Shown here piece after piece: positions 24,500 to 33,115 of a DNA stretch of 64,000 nt (position 1 is the first letter of the stretch; every line of letters begins with the position of its first letter). Under the pieces are notes generated by a model, which was not told where the DNA came from, made no database searches, and saw only the letters and a program-made list of their open reading frames with translations. This DNA comes from CAVSRC01 sp963730325. Lineage in GTDB: Bacteria > Pseudomonadota > Alphaproteobacteria > Rhizobiales > Kaistiaceae. The stretch is from the NCBI GenBank assembly GCA_963730325.1, contig CAVSRC010000012.1, positions 124,001-188,000 on the forward strand, written 5' to 3'. Both the position numbers and the translations under genes were made by a program.

Positions 24500-27211
24500 A
24501 TGCCACCACGCAAATCCGGATTCTCAGAAGCCCCTCCGGGGACCTACAAGTCGTCCCGCGGCACCTCCATGGGCGGGCGCGGCTCGGCCAAGGAGCGCGC
24601 CGCCGTCGGCCTGAGCCCGGTCGCCGGCCTCGATGTCGACCTGGAGGACGTCGGCGGGCTGCCGCAGAACGCCGTCACCGCGACGGTGGAGGCGCTGTCG
24701 GCGCTGATCGAGAGCGGCCGGCCGGAGTTCCGCGACAAGACCTGGGTGCCGCATCGTCCGCCGCGGCCGGAGAAATCCGAGGGCGGCGTGCCGCTGAAGA
24801 TCGTCTCCGAGCTGACGCCGAAGGGCGACCAGCCGACGGCGATCGCCGAGCTGGTGTCGGGCATCGACGCCGAGGAGCGCGACCAGGTGCTGCTCGGCGT
24901 CACCGGCTCGGGCAAGACCTACACCATGGCCAAGGTGATCGAGGCGACGCAGCGGCCGGCGCTCATCCTGGCGCCCAACAAGACGCTCGCCGCCCAGCTC
25001 TATGGCGAGTTCAAGTCGTTCTTCCCGGAAAACGCGGTCGAGTATTTCGTCTCCTATTACGACTACTACCAGCCGGAGGCCTACGTTCCGCGCACCGACA
25101 CCTATATCGAGAAGGAATCCTCCATCAACGAGCAGATCGACCGCATGCGCCATTCGGCGACGCGCTCGCTGCTCGAACGCGACGACGTCATCATCGTCGC
25201 CAGCGTGTCGTGCATCTACGGCATCGGCTCGGTCGAGACCTATACGGCGATGACCTTCGCGCTCACGGTCGGCGATCGCATCGACCAGCGCCAGCTCCTC
25301 GCCGATCTGGTGGCGCTGCACTACAAGCGCGCCGATGCCGATTTCCGCCGCGGCACCTTCCGCGTGCGCGGCGATACCGTCGACCTGTTCCCGGCCCATC
25401 TGGAGGATCGCGCCTGGCGCGTCGCCCTGTTCGGCAACGAGATCGAATCGATCACCGAGTTCGATCCGCTCACCGGCCAGAAGGCGGGCAGCCTCAAGCA
25501 GGTCAAGGTCTACGCCAACTCGCACTATGTCACCCCGCGGCCGACGCTGGCGCAGGCGGTGAAGAGCATCAAGGAAGAGCTGCGCCATCGTCTGGAGGAG
25601 CTCAGTGCCGCCGGGCGCCTGCTCGAGGCGCAGCGGCTGGAGCAGCGCTGCCGCTTCGACATCGAGATGATCGAGGCGACCGGCTCGTGCGCCGGCATCG
25701 AGAACTATTCGCGCTATCTCACCGGCCGCAAGCCGGGCGAGCCGCCGCCGACGCTGTTCGAATACCTGCCCGACAACGCGCTGGTCTTCGTCGACGAGAG
25801 CCACGTCACCGTGCCGCAGATCGGCGGCATGTATCGCGGCGACTTCCGGCGCAAGGCGACGCTCGCCGAATACGGCTTCCGCCTGCCGTCGTGCATGGAC
25901 AACCGGCCGCTGCGCTTCGAGGAATGGGACCTGATGCGCCCGCAGACCACCTATGTCTCGGCGACGCCGGGCGGCTGGGAGATGGAGCGCACCGGCGGCG
26001 TCTTCGCCGAACAGGTCATCCGCCCGACCGGCCTCATCGACCCGCCGGTCGAGGTGCGCCCCGCCAAGGCCCAGGTCGACGACGTGCTCGGCGAGATCCG
26101 CGAGACGGCGCTGCATGGCTACCGCACGCTGGTCACCGTGCTGACCAAGCGCATGGCCGAGGATTTGACCGAATACCTGCACGAGCAGGGCGTGCGCGTG
26201 CGCTACATGCATTCCGACGTGGAGACGCTGGAGCGCATCGAGATCATCCGCGACCTCAGGCTCGGCGCCTTCGACGTGCTGGTCGGCATCAACCTCTTGC
26301 GCGAGGGCCTCGACATTCCCGAATGCGCGCTGGTCGCCATCCTCGATGCCGACAAGGAGGGCTTCCTGCGCTCGGAGACCTCGCTCATCCAGACCATCGG
26401 CCGGGCCGCGCGCAACGTCGACAGCAAGGTCATCCTCTATGCCGATCGCATCACCGGCTCGATGGAGCGCGCCATGGCGGAGACCGGCCGCCGGCGCGAG
26501 AAGCAGGTCGAATACAACACCCTGAACGGCATCACGCCGGAGAGCATCAAGAAGCAGATCGGCGACATCATGTCGTCGGTCTACGAGCGCGACCACGTCA
26601 TCGTGCCCACCGGCCTGGCGGAAGAGGGCGCCGCCATCGGCCACAATTTCAAGGCGACGCTGGCCGACCTGGAGAAGCGCATGCGCGACGCCGCCGCCGA
26701 CCTCGAATTCGAGGAGGCGGCGCGGCTGCGCGACGAGATCAAGCGGCTGGAGGAGATGGAACTTGCCGTCGCCGACGACCCGCTGGCCCGCAATCCGGGG
26801 GAGGGTGGGTGGCCGTCTCGTTCGGGCACCAGTCCGGGCGGAGCGAGGCAAGGCCAAGCGGCCGCCGGGCGGTCAGCCCGCCCTCGCGGAGGCGGCGAGC
26901 GCGGCGAGCCTGCCGTGAGCGGAAAGGGTCCAAGAAAGAATTCCCTGGACGAGATGACCGTGCGCCGCACCGAGATTCCGGTTCAGGGCGCGCGCCCGAC
27001 GAAACCCTCGCTTGACGTCATGGGCCCGGGCACCGACCGCGAAACGCCGATGCCCCAAACGTCCACATCGAAGACGCGCCCGCACGCGCCCTCGCTGAAA
27101 GAGACCCACGAATACGATTTCATCCCGGCGGACAAGGACAAGCGCCCATCCCCGCGCTCCTTCGGCGGCAAGCCCGGCAGCCCGGTCGGGCGGGGCAAGC
27201 GAAGGCGATGA
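24500..27211 (+). CDS. uvrB: Excinuclease ABC subunit B
   Basis: UvrB is the helicase-like core of nucleotide excision repair: it receives DNA from UvrA and recruits UvrC. Walker A GVTGSGKTYTMA, beta-hairpin YYDYYQPEAYVP, Walker B VFVDESH, motif VI QTIGRAARN and the C-terminal UVR domain (FEEAARLRDEIKRLEE) are present. The N-terminal ~100 residues before PLKIVSELTP are an extension usual in Rhizobiales. The C-terminal tail of about 140 residues is disordered (Gly/Arg/Pro/Ser) and includes a likely in-frame repeat insertion at 26800-26930. At 903 residues it is longer than the usual 660-870. Confidence 0.97.
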   Translation: MPPRKSGFSEAPPGTYKSSRGTSMGGRGSAKERAAVGLSPVAGLDVDLEDVGGLPQNAVTATVEALSALIESGRPEFRDKTWVPHRPPRPEKSEGGVPLKIVSELTPKGDQPTAIAELVSGIDAEERDQVLLGVTGSGKTYTMAKVIEATQRPALILAPNKTLAAQLYGEFKSFFPENAVEYFVSYYDYYQPEAYVPRTDTYIEKESSINEQIDRMRHSATRSLLERDDVIIVASVSCIYGIGSVETYTAMTFALTVGDRIDQRQLLADLVALHYKRADADFRRGTFRVRGDTVDLFPAHLEDRAWRVALFGNEIESITEFDPLTGQKAGSLKQVKVYANSHYVTPRPTLAQAVKSIKEELRHRLEELSAAGRLLEAQRLEQRCRFDIEMIEATGSCAGIENYSRYLTGRKPGEPPPTLFEYLPDNALVFVDESHVTVPQIGGMYRGDFRRKATLAEYGFRLPSCMDNRPLRFEEWDLMRPQTTYVSATPGGWEMERTGGVFAEQVIRPTGLIDPPVEVRPAKAQVDDVLGEIRETALHGYRTLVTVLTKRMAEDLTEYLHEQGVRVRYMHSDVETLERIEIIRDLRLGAFDVLVGINLLREGLDIPECALVAILDADKEGFLRSETSLIQTIGRAARNVDSKVILYADRITGSMERAMAETGRRREKQVEYNTLNGITPESIKKQIGDIMSSVYERDHVIVPTGLAEEGAAIGHNFKATLADLEKRMRDAAADLEFEEAARLRDEIKRLEEMELAVADDPLARNPGEGGWPSRSGTSPGGARQGQAAAGRSARPRGGGERGEPAVSGKGPRKNSLDEMTVRRTEIPVQGARPTKPSLDVMGPGTDRETPMPQTSTSKTRPHAPSLKETHEYDFIPADKDKRPSPRSFGGKPGSPVGRGKRRR
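26800..26930. repeat. Putative palindromic-repeat insertion inside uvrB
   Basis: A GC-rich stretch in the UvrB tail between the UVR motif and the conserved SLDEMTVRRTE segment. It begins GGGGGAGGGTGGGTGGCCG and has further CCGCCGGGCGG-type palindromes, resembling the intergenic repeat at 27993-28040 (GGGGAGGGTGGCCGGC...CCGGGCGGGG). It stays in frame and encodes Gly/Arg/Ser. This looks like a repeat that landed in a tolerant tail; the match is by eye. Confidence 0.45.
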
Positions 27212-27576
27212 CAATGCGTCTTGCCATGATCGCGGTGCTCGTCAGCGCGGCTCTCACGCCGCCCGCCTTGGCGGCCGAGGTTTCGGCGGCAACCTGCGAC
27301 GCCGATCTCGCCGCCGTCGGCGCCAGCTTCGACGAAACACAGGCCCGGCTGGAAAAGGCCGCCAGCGCAGATCAGGCGGAAAAGTGCGCGGCGATCCGGC
27401 GCCACGTCGAGGTCATGGCCAACGGTGTCAATGTGTTCCAGCGTTGTCTGCCAGGGGGGCACGACAAGGGCGAGAATATCGGTCAGCTTGTCGGCTCGAT
27501 CGCCGATTTTCTCGATATCAGCGACTCTCTCGGCTGTCCCGCGTTCGATCCGCCGAAGATCGATGGCATGGAATAG
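27208..27576 (+). CDS. Small secreted protein of unknown function
   Basis: 122 residues. The signal peptide MTMRLAMIAVLVSAALTPPALAA is followed by a mostly helical domain with four Cys (AATCDAD, AEKCAAIRRHV, FQRCLPG, LGCPAF), probably two disulfides. The ATG overlaps the uvrB stop (ATGA), so it is likely co-translated with uvrB; an ATG six bases later is also possible. I do not recognise the family. Confidence 0.75.
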   Translation: MTMRLAMIAVLVSAALTPPALAAEVSAATCDADLAAVGASFDETQARLEKAASADQAEKCAAIRRHVEVMANGVNVFQRCLPGGHDKGENIGQLVGSIADFLDISDSLGCPAFDPPKIDGME

Positions 27577-27688
27577 GGCGGGCGCTTCGGCGCCGCCTCA
27601 GGGCCGGTCGTTCCTACCGCGACGTGGCATGCCCGGCGGCGACGCCGGCAAGCGAAGGCGATAGCACCTGTCCGACATCGGGCCGATC

Positions 27689-27880
27689 ATGAATTCGCCG
27701 CTCGGCTGGGCGCTCGTCATCGTCGTGCTGGGATGGCCGGTGCTGCTCGCCGGCGGCGTCGCCGGGCTGGTCGTCGGCTGGCTGATCGCGCGCAAGACCC
27801 GGCCCTGGCTCGGCGCGATTGTCGGCATGCTGACCGGTCTGGCCCTCGCCGCGATCGGCGTCGTCGCCTTTGCGGGGTGA
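27689..27880 (+). CDS. Small membrane protein, two hydrophobic spans
   Basis: 63 residues: GWALVIVVLGWPVLLAGGVAGLVVGW and WLGAIVGMLTGLALAAIGVVAF flank a short basic turn (ARKTR), giving a hairpin membrane protein. There is no clear Shine-Dalgarno before the ATG. Function unknown; the composition strongly suggests a real gene, but the signals are weak. Confidence 0.55.
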   Translation: MNSPLGWALVIVVLGWPVLLAGGVAGLVVGWLIARKTRPWLGAIVGMLTGLALAAIGVVAFAG

Positions 27881-27992
27881 CCGATCGGGGCGCGAGGCTC
27901 TATGCGGCGGAGGCGGCCGATTGCCGAGCGACAAAGGCCCGTTCCGGTATGCCGCGCCGGGGAGAGGTGTCGCGCCGTGCTATGTGCGATTT

Positions 27993-28040
27993 CCCTCCCC
28001 GCATCGGGGAGGGTGGCCGGCGAGAGCCGGCCGGGCGGGG
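27993..28040. repeat. Intergenic double-hairpin repeat
   Basis: Two adjacent perfect palindromes: CCCTCCCC/GGGGAGGG (27993-28013, loop GCATC) and GGCCGGC/GCCGGCC (28015-28032, loop GAGA), followed by GGGCGGGG. The architecture (hairpin, TGG, hairpin, GGGxGGGG) matches the first half of the repeat at 28983-29091. Confidence 0.75.
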
Positions 28041-28067
28041 GCGATGAAGTAAACCGGCGACGCGGCG

Positions 28068-28310
28068 TCAGCGGCGGCCCTTGCGCACCAGCCGGGGAAT
28101 GTCGCTGCGGGCAATGCCGAGGTCGCGCAGCACGGCCTCGTCGGCATCGGCGAGCCGGCGGACGCTCCGCCGCTCGTGCCAATAGTCGGCGATCGCCACG
28201 GCGGCCGTGGCCATCGTGTGGAGCGTGGTGAACACCGCCCGGCTGAGCCGGTCGGCGGCCGGCTGATTGAAGCTGCCGGCGGCGTGCGGACTGAGGCTGA
28301 TCAGGGACAT
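28068..28310 (-). CDS. DUF1127 domain-containing protein
   Basis: 80 residues. The C-terminal DUF1127 motif is WHERRSVRRLADADEAVLRDLGIARSDI, an Arg-rich helical segment found in small alphaproteobacterial proteins that have been linked to phosphate, sRNA and stress phenotypes. The start at 28310 has GGAGGGAGAGA upstream. It ends RLVRKGRR. It stands alone between repeats; about 220 bases of non-coding DNA lie before the cupin gene. Confidence 0.85.
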   Translation of the reverse strand: MSLISLSPHAAGSFNQPAADRLSRAVFTTLHTMATAAVAIADYWHERRSVRRLADADEAVLRDLGIARSDIPRLVRKGRR

Positions 28311-28535
28311 GATGTCTCTCCCTCCGGGGTGCGGGGAGAAGCCTGCGGTCCGGGTCGCGCGTTGTTGGCGACCGGGCTTGCCGCTCAGGGTCCGCCGTCA
28401 CCCGGTTGCGCATGCCCGCGCCGTTCCGTCCTACGGACCAGCTGGCAGAGCTTGCGCAGGGGATGGATCATACGCCTTCCGGGTAAACCGACCGTTTGCG
28501 GGGGGGCGATGGCGGAAAACCGGGGCGGCGGGGAG

Positions 28536-28850
28536 TCATATCTCCCCCACATGCACCGCCAGCCACACGGTCGGCGTCTCGGTCCAGGTGACGCGGTGGC
28601 GTGTGTGGGCGGGGAGGAAGACGTAGTCGCCGGGTGAGAGCCGCATCTCGGCTTCGCCGTCGATGGCCAGACCGGCGCTGCCTGAGAGCAGGATCACCCA
28701 TTCGTCATGGGCCTGGTCGTACCAGAAGCCGGGCGGCGAAGCCTGTCCGGTGGAGACGATGCGCTCGATGCGCAAGCCCGGCCGGGCGAGGAGGTCGGTG
28801 AGCTCCTCCTCGGCGGAAGCGGCCGGCAGATCGGCGAAGATGTTGGGCAT
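28536..28850 (-). CDS. Cupin-domain protein
   Basis: 104 residues, one cupin barrel. Motif 1 region is DEWVILLSGSAGLAIDGEAEM and motif 2 is LSPGDYVFLPAHTRHRVTWT. The metal-binding His set is partly kept (HDEW..., PAHTRHRV). The closest recognisable type is the cupin_2 'phosphoribosylaminoimidazole carboxylase-like' family often given no function. ATG at 28850 (MPNIFADLP) with GAGGAAACACC upstream. Confidence 0.85.
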   Translation of the reverse strand: MPNIFADLPAASAEEELTDLLARPGLRIERIVSTGQASPPGFWYDQAHDEWVILLSGSAGLAIDGEAEMRLSPGDYVFLPAHTRHRVTWTETPTVWLAVHVGEI

Positions 28851-28982
28851 GGTGTTTCCTCGGCTCGTCATGGCCCGGCAAACACTATGCCCCAGCGATC
28901 AGAGATGTGGATGCTCTGCAGCGTGGCACCACACCAAACCTCGCCTTTGAGGCAGGGCTATCGCATGTGGCACGGGCGCCAA

Positions 28983-29091
28983 CCCTCTCCCCTTGCGGGA
29001 GAGGGTGGACCGCGCAGCGGTCCGGGTGAGGGGTGCGGGCACGGCCTTGCCATTCCCCCTCACCCTGTCCCTCTCCCGCAAGGGGAGAGGG
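28983..29091. repeat. Large inverted intergenic repeat
   Basis: Two copies of a palindrome face each other. CCCTCTCCC/GGGAGAGGG with loop CTTGC lies at 28983-29005, and CCCTCTCCC/GGGAGAGGG with loop GCAAG at 29069-29091. The inner parts (GGGTGAGGGG at 29024 and CCCCTCACCC at 29056) are also complementary, with a further GGACCGC/GCGGTCC hairpin between. The whole can fold as one long cruciform. This is a common Rhizobiales repeat design. Confidence 0.9.
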
Positions 29092-29144
29092 AACGAATAC
29101 GGCCGAGGCCGACATGTCGCCCGAATCCCCGCTATGATGCGCGC

Positions 29145-29675
29145 ATGACCGCCTATGTTGCCCTGCTGCGCGCCGTCAATGTCGGCGGGCGCGGCGTCAA
29201 GATGGCCGAGTTGCGTGCGCTCTTCGCCGACCTCGGGCTTGCCGGTGCGCGCACCCATCTGCAAAGCGGCAATGTCGTCTTCGCTGCGGACGGCGATCGC
29301 GCCGAGATCGCCGCGACCATAGAAGCGGGCATCGTCGATCGCTTCGGTTTCCGTTCGGAGACCATGCTGCGCAGCGCCGCCGAAATGAAGCGGCTTATCG
29401 GGCGCAACCCGTTTCCCGAAATGGCCGAGGCCGACCCCAGCCATCTCCTGGTGATGTTCCTCGCCGGCCTGCCGACGGCGGCGGATCGCGCCGCGCTCAG
29501 GATGGAGTGGGACGGGCCGGAGAGGTGGAAGGCGGTCGGGCCGGATCTGTTCATCTGTTACCCCGCGAGCATCGGCAAGTCGAAGCTGAAGCTGAAACTG
29601 GCGACGCCGGGGACCGGGCGTAACTGGAACGTGGTGCGGGCGCTGGCGGCCCTGGCGGCGGAGGCCGCCGGCTGA
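29145..29675 (+). CDS. DUF1697 family protein
   Basis: 176 residues: MTAYVALLRAVNVGGRGVKMAELR at the start, THLQSGNVVFAAD, and the late GTGRNWNVVRAL are the DUF1697 signature. It is a soluble alpha/beta protein of unknown function, widespread in bacteria. The ATG at 29145 matches the family start. It lies about 55 bases after the large inverted repeat. Confidence 0.9.
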   Translation: MTAYVALLRAVNVGGRGVKMAELRALFADLGLAGARTHLQSGNVVFAADGDRAEIAATIEAGIVDRFGFRSETMLRSAAEMKRLIGRNPFPEMAEADPSHLLVMFLAGLPTAADRAALRMEWDGPERWKAVGPDLFICYPASIGKSKLKLKLATPGTGRNWNVVRALAALAAEAAG

Positions 29676-29757
29676 GCGAGATCAATTCACAGCCGCCCGC
29701 GGCGCGGCTAGTATTCCCCGGTGCCGCGTGTGCCGCACGCATGAAGGAGGACGTCTC

Positions 29758-29907
29758 ATGTCGAAAGGACGGGACAGGCCGGGCCACCAGAAGAAGAAGC
29801 CCAAATCCGACAAGAACAAGAAGAACAAGCACCAGCCCTTCGGCGGCAAGACGCCGTCGCCGGTGATGGCGACCATGCATCCGGACGAGGTGAAGAAGTC
29901 AGGCTGA
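29758..29907 (+). CDS. 49-residue basic protein
   Basis: MSKGRDRPGHQKKKPKSDKN continues with more Lys/Asn, then FGGKTPSPVMATMHPDEVKKSG and a stop. AGGAGG at 29745-29750 gives an excellent Shine-Dalgarno eight bases before the ATG. Similar Lys-rich peptides starting MSKGRDK are familiar from Rhizobiales, but no function is known to me. It is too short for normal gene calling and should be kept. Confidence 0.7.
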   Translation: MSKGRDRPGHQKKKPKSDKNKKNKHQPFGGKTPSPVMATMHPDEVKKSG

Positions 29908-30029
29908 TATCGGGCCGGCCGCCGGGTCCGGATTGCGGACGTCGCGCGCGGCGTGTCGGGAGGCTGGCTGCGATCCCGGCACGGTTGCCCGCGCCGGGAT
30001 TGCATGGGGGAACGCGACAGGCAGCGCGA

Positions 30030-30518
30030 TCACTTGCAGCAGACCGAACCCACGCTGCTGCTGCCGGCACTGATGCCGCCGCCGGACCCGCCGCCGGACC
30101 CGTTGCCGCCGGAGCCGCCGCCGAACTGCTTGCCGAGCGAATCGAGAACCGTCTGGCGATTGGTGATTTCCTTGCTGATTCCATCGGAGACCGCCGAACC
30201 GTAGTCGGGCGTGAACTTTCCGGCGCGGATGGTGCCGCCCCGCGGCTGGACATTGGCGACCATGGTGCAGCGGACAGTAGCGAACTTCGCATTCACCTTG
30301 CCGCCGTTGGCGACGAAACCGCTGAACTGGAACCTCTCGGCGCCCTTGAAGCCCTTGCTGCTGCAATATGCCGAGGCGAGCGTGCCGAGGTCGCTCGTCT
30401 TGCCGTTCTTGAGGCCGACGCTGGCGTTGTTGAACTGCTCGTAGGCGTACGCGCTGGCAATACCGGTGCACAGAGCGAGTGCGGCTACAGCCGCCGTAAC
30501 GATGCCTGACCTGATCAT
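30030..30518 (-). CDS. Secreted protein with Gly/Ser-rich tail and C-terminal Cys pair
   Basis: 162 residues. A signal peptide ends ASAYA; a domain of about 85 residues has two Cys (ASAYCSSKGF, TVRCTMVANV). The tail GGGSGGNGSGGGSGGGISAGSSS then ends VGSVCCK. The domain probably forms one disulfide. The CC-Lys terminus could anchor metal or dimerise. No known family is recognised. A stable hairpin (30546-30569) sits just upstream of its leader. Confidence 0.75.
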   Translation of the reverse strand: MIRSGIVTAAVAALALCTGIASAYAYEQFNNASVGLKNGKTSDLGTLASAYCSSKGFKGAERFQFSGFVANGGKVNAKFATVRCTMVANVQPRGGTIRAGKFTPDYGSAVSDGISKEITNRQTVLDSLGKQFGGGSGGNGSGGGSGGGISAGSSSVGSVCCK

Positions 30519-30545
30519 TTGCTGTTTCCTAATCCTGAAAGAAAT

Positions 30546-30569
30546 GAGCGGCGCCGGATGGCGCCGCTC
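30546..30569. other. Stable hairpin, upstream of the Gly-rich protein gene
   Basis: GAGCGGCGCC, loop GGAT, GGCGCCGCTC: a perfect 10-base stem, 28 bases before the minus-strand ATG. The run after it on the plus strand is only TTGTT. It may be a leader structure or a weak terminator. Confidence 0.5.
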
Positions 30570-30650
30570 TTGTTGGTGGCTTATGTCAGTGTGGCCTGCG
30601 GCATGCAGTGATGCCTGTCACACACGATGGAGCGCTCGAGGGAGGGCAAC

Positions 30651-31433
30651 ATGATCCGGGTCGGTATCGGCGGGTGGACCTTTGCGCCGTGGCGCGGGAC
30701 CTTCTATCCGGACGGTCTCAAGCATGCCGACGAGCTGAAATACGCGGCAAGCAAGCTCACCTCGATCGAGATCAACGGCACCTTCTATCGCACCCAGTCG
30801 GCGGCGAGCTTCGCCAAGTGGCGCGACGAGACGCCGGAGGATTTCGTCTTCGCGGTGAAGGGCCACCGCGCCGTGGTCAACAAGAAGGTTCTGGCCGAGG
30901 CCGGCGAGGCGATCGACTGGTTCCTCAAGTCGGGCATCACCGAGCTCGGGCCCAAGCTCGGTCCGCTGCTCTGGCAGTTCGCGCCTTACAAGAAGTTCGA
31001 CCCTGACGACTTCGGCGCCTTCCTGGCGCTGCTGCCGAAGGCGGCGGACGGCGTGCAGCTCCGCCACGTGGTCGAGGTGCGCTCGCAGAGCTTTCTCGTG
31101 CCGGAGTTCGTGGCGCTCCTGCGCAAGCACAATGTCGCCGTGGTCTCAGCCCACTCCGACGACTACCCGGCGATTGCCGATGTCACCGCCGATTTCGTTT
31201 ATGCCCGCTTGCAGAAGTCGCAGGAGACGATCGCCACCGGCTATGCCCCGGCCGATCTCGATGGCTGGGCGGCGCGCGCCAGGCTCTGGGCCGCAGGCGG
31301 CGAGGTGGACGATTTGCCGCGCTTCGGCGCCAAGGCGGCGGCGAAAAAGAAGCGCGACGTCTTCGTCTACATGATCGCCGGCGCCAAGGTCCGCGCCCCC
31401 GCGGCGGCACAGGCTTTGATCGCGCGGCTGTAG
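30651..31433 (+). CDS. DUF72 (YecE-like) family protein
   Basis: 260 residues, TIM-barrel type. IRVGIGGWTFAPWRGTFYP at the start, LTSIEINGTFYRTQS, FVFAVKGHRAV, and LLWQFAPYKKFD are DUF72 hallmarks. The family is conserved, and its function is unknown. The ATG at 30651 is preceded by GGGAGGGC. It stands alone; about 190 bases with no gene separate it from the RlpA-like gene. Confidence 0.92.
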   Translation: MIRVGIGGWTFAPWRGTFYPDGLKHADELKYAASKLTSIEINGTFYRTQSAASFAKWRDETPEDFVFAVKGHRAVVNKKVLAEAGEAIDWFLKSGITELGPKLGPLLWQFAPYKKFDPDDFGAFLALLPKAADGVQLRHVVEVRSQSFLVPEFVALLRKHNVAVVSAHSDDYPAIADVTADFVYARLQKSQETIATGYAPADLDGWAARARLWAAGGEVDDLPRFGAKAAAKKKRDVFVYMIAGAKVRAPAAAQALIARL

Positions 31434-31622
31434 CCCGTCCCGGCCCCCATTTGCCACGCTTCACCGCGGCTAACCGACGGTCACGCAAGGTGAGCCGCCG
31501 GCCGTAATCGTGCCTCAATTGACAGGGCATTTCGCCTCAGCGCCGCACAGGGATGCGGGGGCGGCGCGTGGCTGGGAGGGACATGCAAACGATGCGGCCT
31601 ATCAGTAGACGGAAGTCAGAGA

Positions 31623-32021
31623 GTGAAAGTAAGCAAGTCACGCGTTTTTGCGTTCGGGGCAGTCATTGTGGCGTTTGCAGCAGTGGCAGGTCTTCAGTCG
31701 AGTGAAGCGTCGGCCGCCCAGTGCGGCAGAGCGTCCTGGTACAGCATGGGTACCAGGACGGCGAGCGGGGAAAAGATGAATGCCAATGCGCTCGCGGCAG
31801 CCCATCGCTTCCTTCCCTTCGGCACCCACGTCAGGGTCGACAATCTCGCCAATGGCCGCTCGGTGGTCGTGCGCATCAACGATCGCGGACCTTTCGTCGG
31901 CGGTCGGGTGATCGATCTCACCCGTGGCGCCGCCGCCGCGATCGGCATGATCCATTCGGGCACGGCCAAGGTGCGTATCACCGTCATCGACGGCAGCAAG
32001 CATCTCAAGGGCTGCTCGTAG
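31623..32021 (+). CDS. RlpA-like double-psi beta-barrel protein
   Basis: 132 residues from a GTG. The signal peptide is cleaved near SEASA. The mature domain CGRASWYSMGTRTASGEKMNA, LPFGTHVRVDNLANGRSVVVRINDRGPF and GRVIDLTRGAAAAIG carries the conserved Asp and His region of RlpA lytic transglycosylases. It lacks the SPOR domain of full RlpA, so it may act without binding denuded glycan. The N-terminal KVSKSR and GTG start with GAGAG upstream are reasonable. Confidence 0.88.
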   Translation: MKVSKSRVFAFGAVIVAFAAVAGLQSSEASAAQCGRASWYSMGTRTASGEKMNANALAAAHRFLPFGTHVRVDNLANGRSVVVRINDRGPFVGGRVIDLTRGAAAAIGMIHSGTAKVRITVIDGSKHLKGCS

Positions 32022-32024
32022 CCG

Positions 32025-33110
32025 TCAGGCGAAATCGTCCAGCCGGTCGAATGCCACTGACTTGATCAGGGCAACGACCGGCTGACCGATCGCGATGTCG
32101 AGCGCCTTGGCCGCGTCGCGTGTGATGCGCGCCACCAGCATCTGACCGCCGGCATCGAGCTGCACCTCGACCATGCCGCTTGGGTCGACGGCGATATCGG
32201 TCACCGTCGCGCTGAGGCGGTTGCGGATCGACAGCAGGCCGGGATCGCCCACCGCCAGCGCCACCTCGCGGGCGCGCACGCGCAGGCGCACCGCGCTGCC
32301 CGGCGGCCGGTCGATCGTCGGTGTCCACATGCGCCCGGCCGGATGGTCGAGCACCGTGGTGCCGTTGTCGCTATCGTGGGCGACGACCTCGGCCATCAGA
32401 ACCATGCTCGCCTCGAAACGCCCGGTATGGGGGCGCAGGTCGAGCCGGCCGAACACGTCGTTCACCGTGCCGCTGGCGATCGTCCTGCCCTCGGCGATGA
32501 GCACCAGCGTATCGGCCAGCCGCGTCACCTCGTCGACGCTGTGGCTGACATAGACGATGGGCAATCGCATCTCGTCGCGCAGGCGCTCGATATAGGGCAG
32601 GATCTCCTCCTTGCGCGCCGGATCGAGAGAGGCCAGCGGCTCGTCCATGATGAGCAGGCGCGGGCTCTGCAACAAGGCACGGCCGATGGCGACGCGCTGC
32701 TTCTCGCCGCCCGACAGGCTCGCCGGCCGCCGCTTGAGCAGATCGCCGATGCCGAGCAGCGCGACGATCTGGTCGAACGACCCCCAGCGTTGCCGCTGCG
32801 GCGTGCGCCGGCGTCCGTACATCAGGTTGCCGCGCACCGAATAGTGCGGAAAGAGCCGGCCCTCCTGGAAAACGTAGCCGATGCCGCGCTTGCGCACCGG
32901 CACGTCGATGTTCGCGCCGGAATCGAACAGCGGCACGTCGTCGAGGCGGATCGAGCCCTCGTCCGGGCGCACCAGCCCGGCGATGGCGTTGATGAGCGTC
33001 GACTTGCCGGCGCCGGAACGGCCGAAGAGGGCGGTGACGCCGGCGGCGCCAGTGAAGCGCGCAGACAGCGTGAAGGCGCCCAACGTCTTTTCGATGTTCA
33101 CTTCGAGCAT
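32025..33110 (-). CDS. modC: Molybdate ABC transporter ATP-binding protein
   Basis: 361-residue ATPase energising molybdate uptake at the inner membrane. Walker A GRSGAGKST, Q-loop GYVFQEGRLFPHYSV, signature LSGGEKQRVAIGRAL, Walker B LLIMDEPLASLD and the H-loop VSHSVDEVT are intact. The C-terminal 90 or so residues are a TOBE/Mop domain that can bind molybdate and regulate activity. Last gene of modE-modA-modB-modC; 5 bases after modB. Confidence 0.96.
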   Translation of the reverse strand: MLEVNIEKTLGAFTLSARFTGAAGVTALFGRSGAGKSTLINAIAGLVRPDEGSIRLDDVPLFDSGANIDVPVRKRGIGYVFQEGRLFPHYSVRGNLMYGRRRTPQRQRWGSFDQIVALLGIGDLLKRRPASLSGGEKQRVAIGRALLQSPRLLIMDEPLASLDPARKEEILPYIERLRDEMRLPIVYVSHSVDEVTRLADTLVLIAEGRTIASGTVNDVFGRLDLRPHTGRFEASMVLMAEVVAHDSDNGTTVLDHPAGRMWTPTIDRPPGSAVRLRVRAREVALAVGDPGLLSIRNRLSATVTDIAVDPSGMVEVQLDAGGQMLVARITRDAAKALDIAIGQPVVALIKSVAFDRLDDFA

Positions 33111-33115
33111 CGGAA

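Noticed and set aside
24524..26857. Long antisense frame opposite uvrB
   Set aside because: Same cause: high G+C leaves the antisense frame open. No motifs, and UvrB is complete on the other strand.
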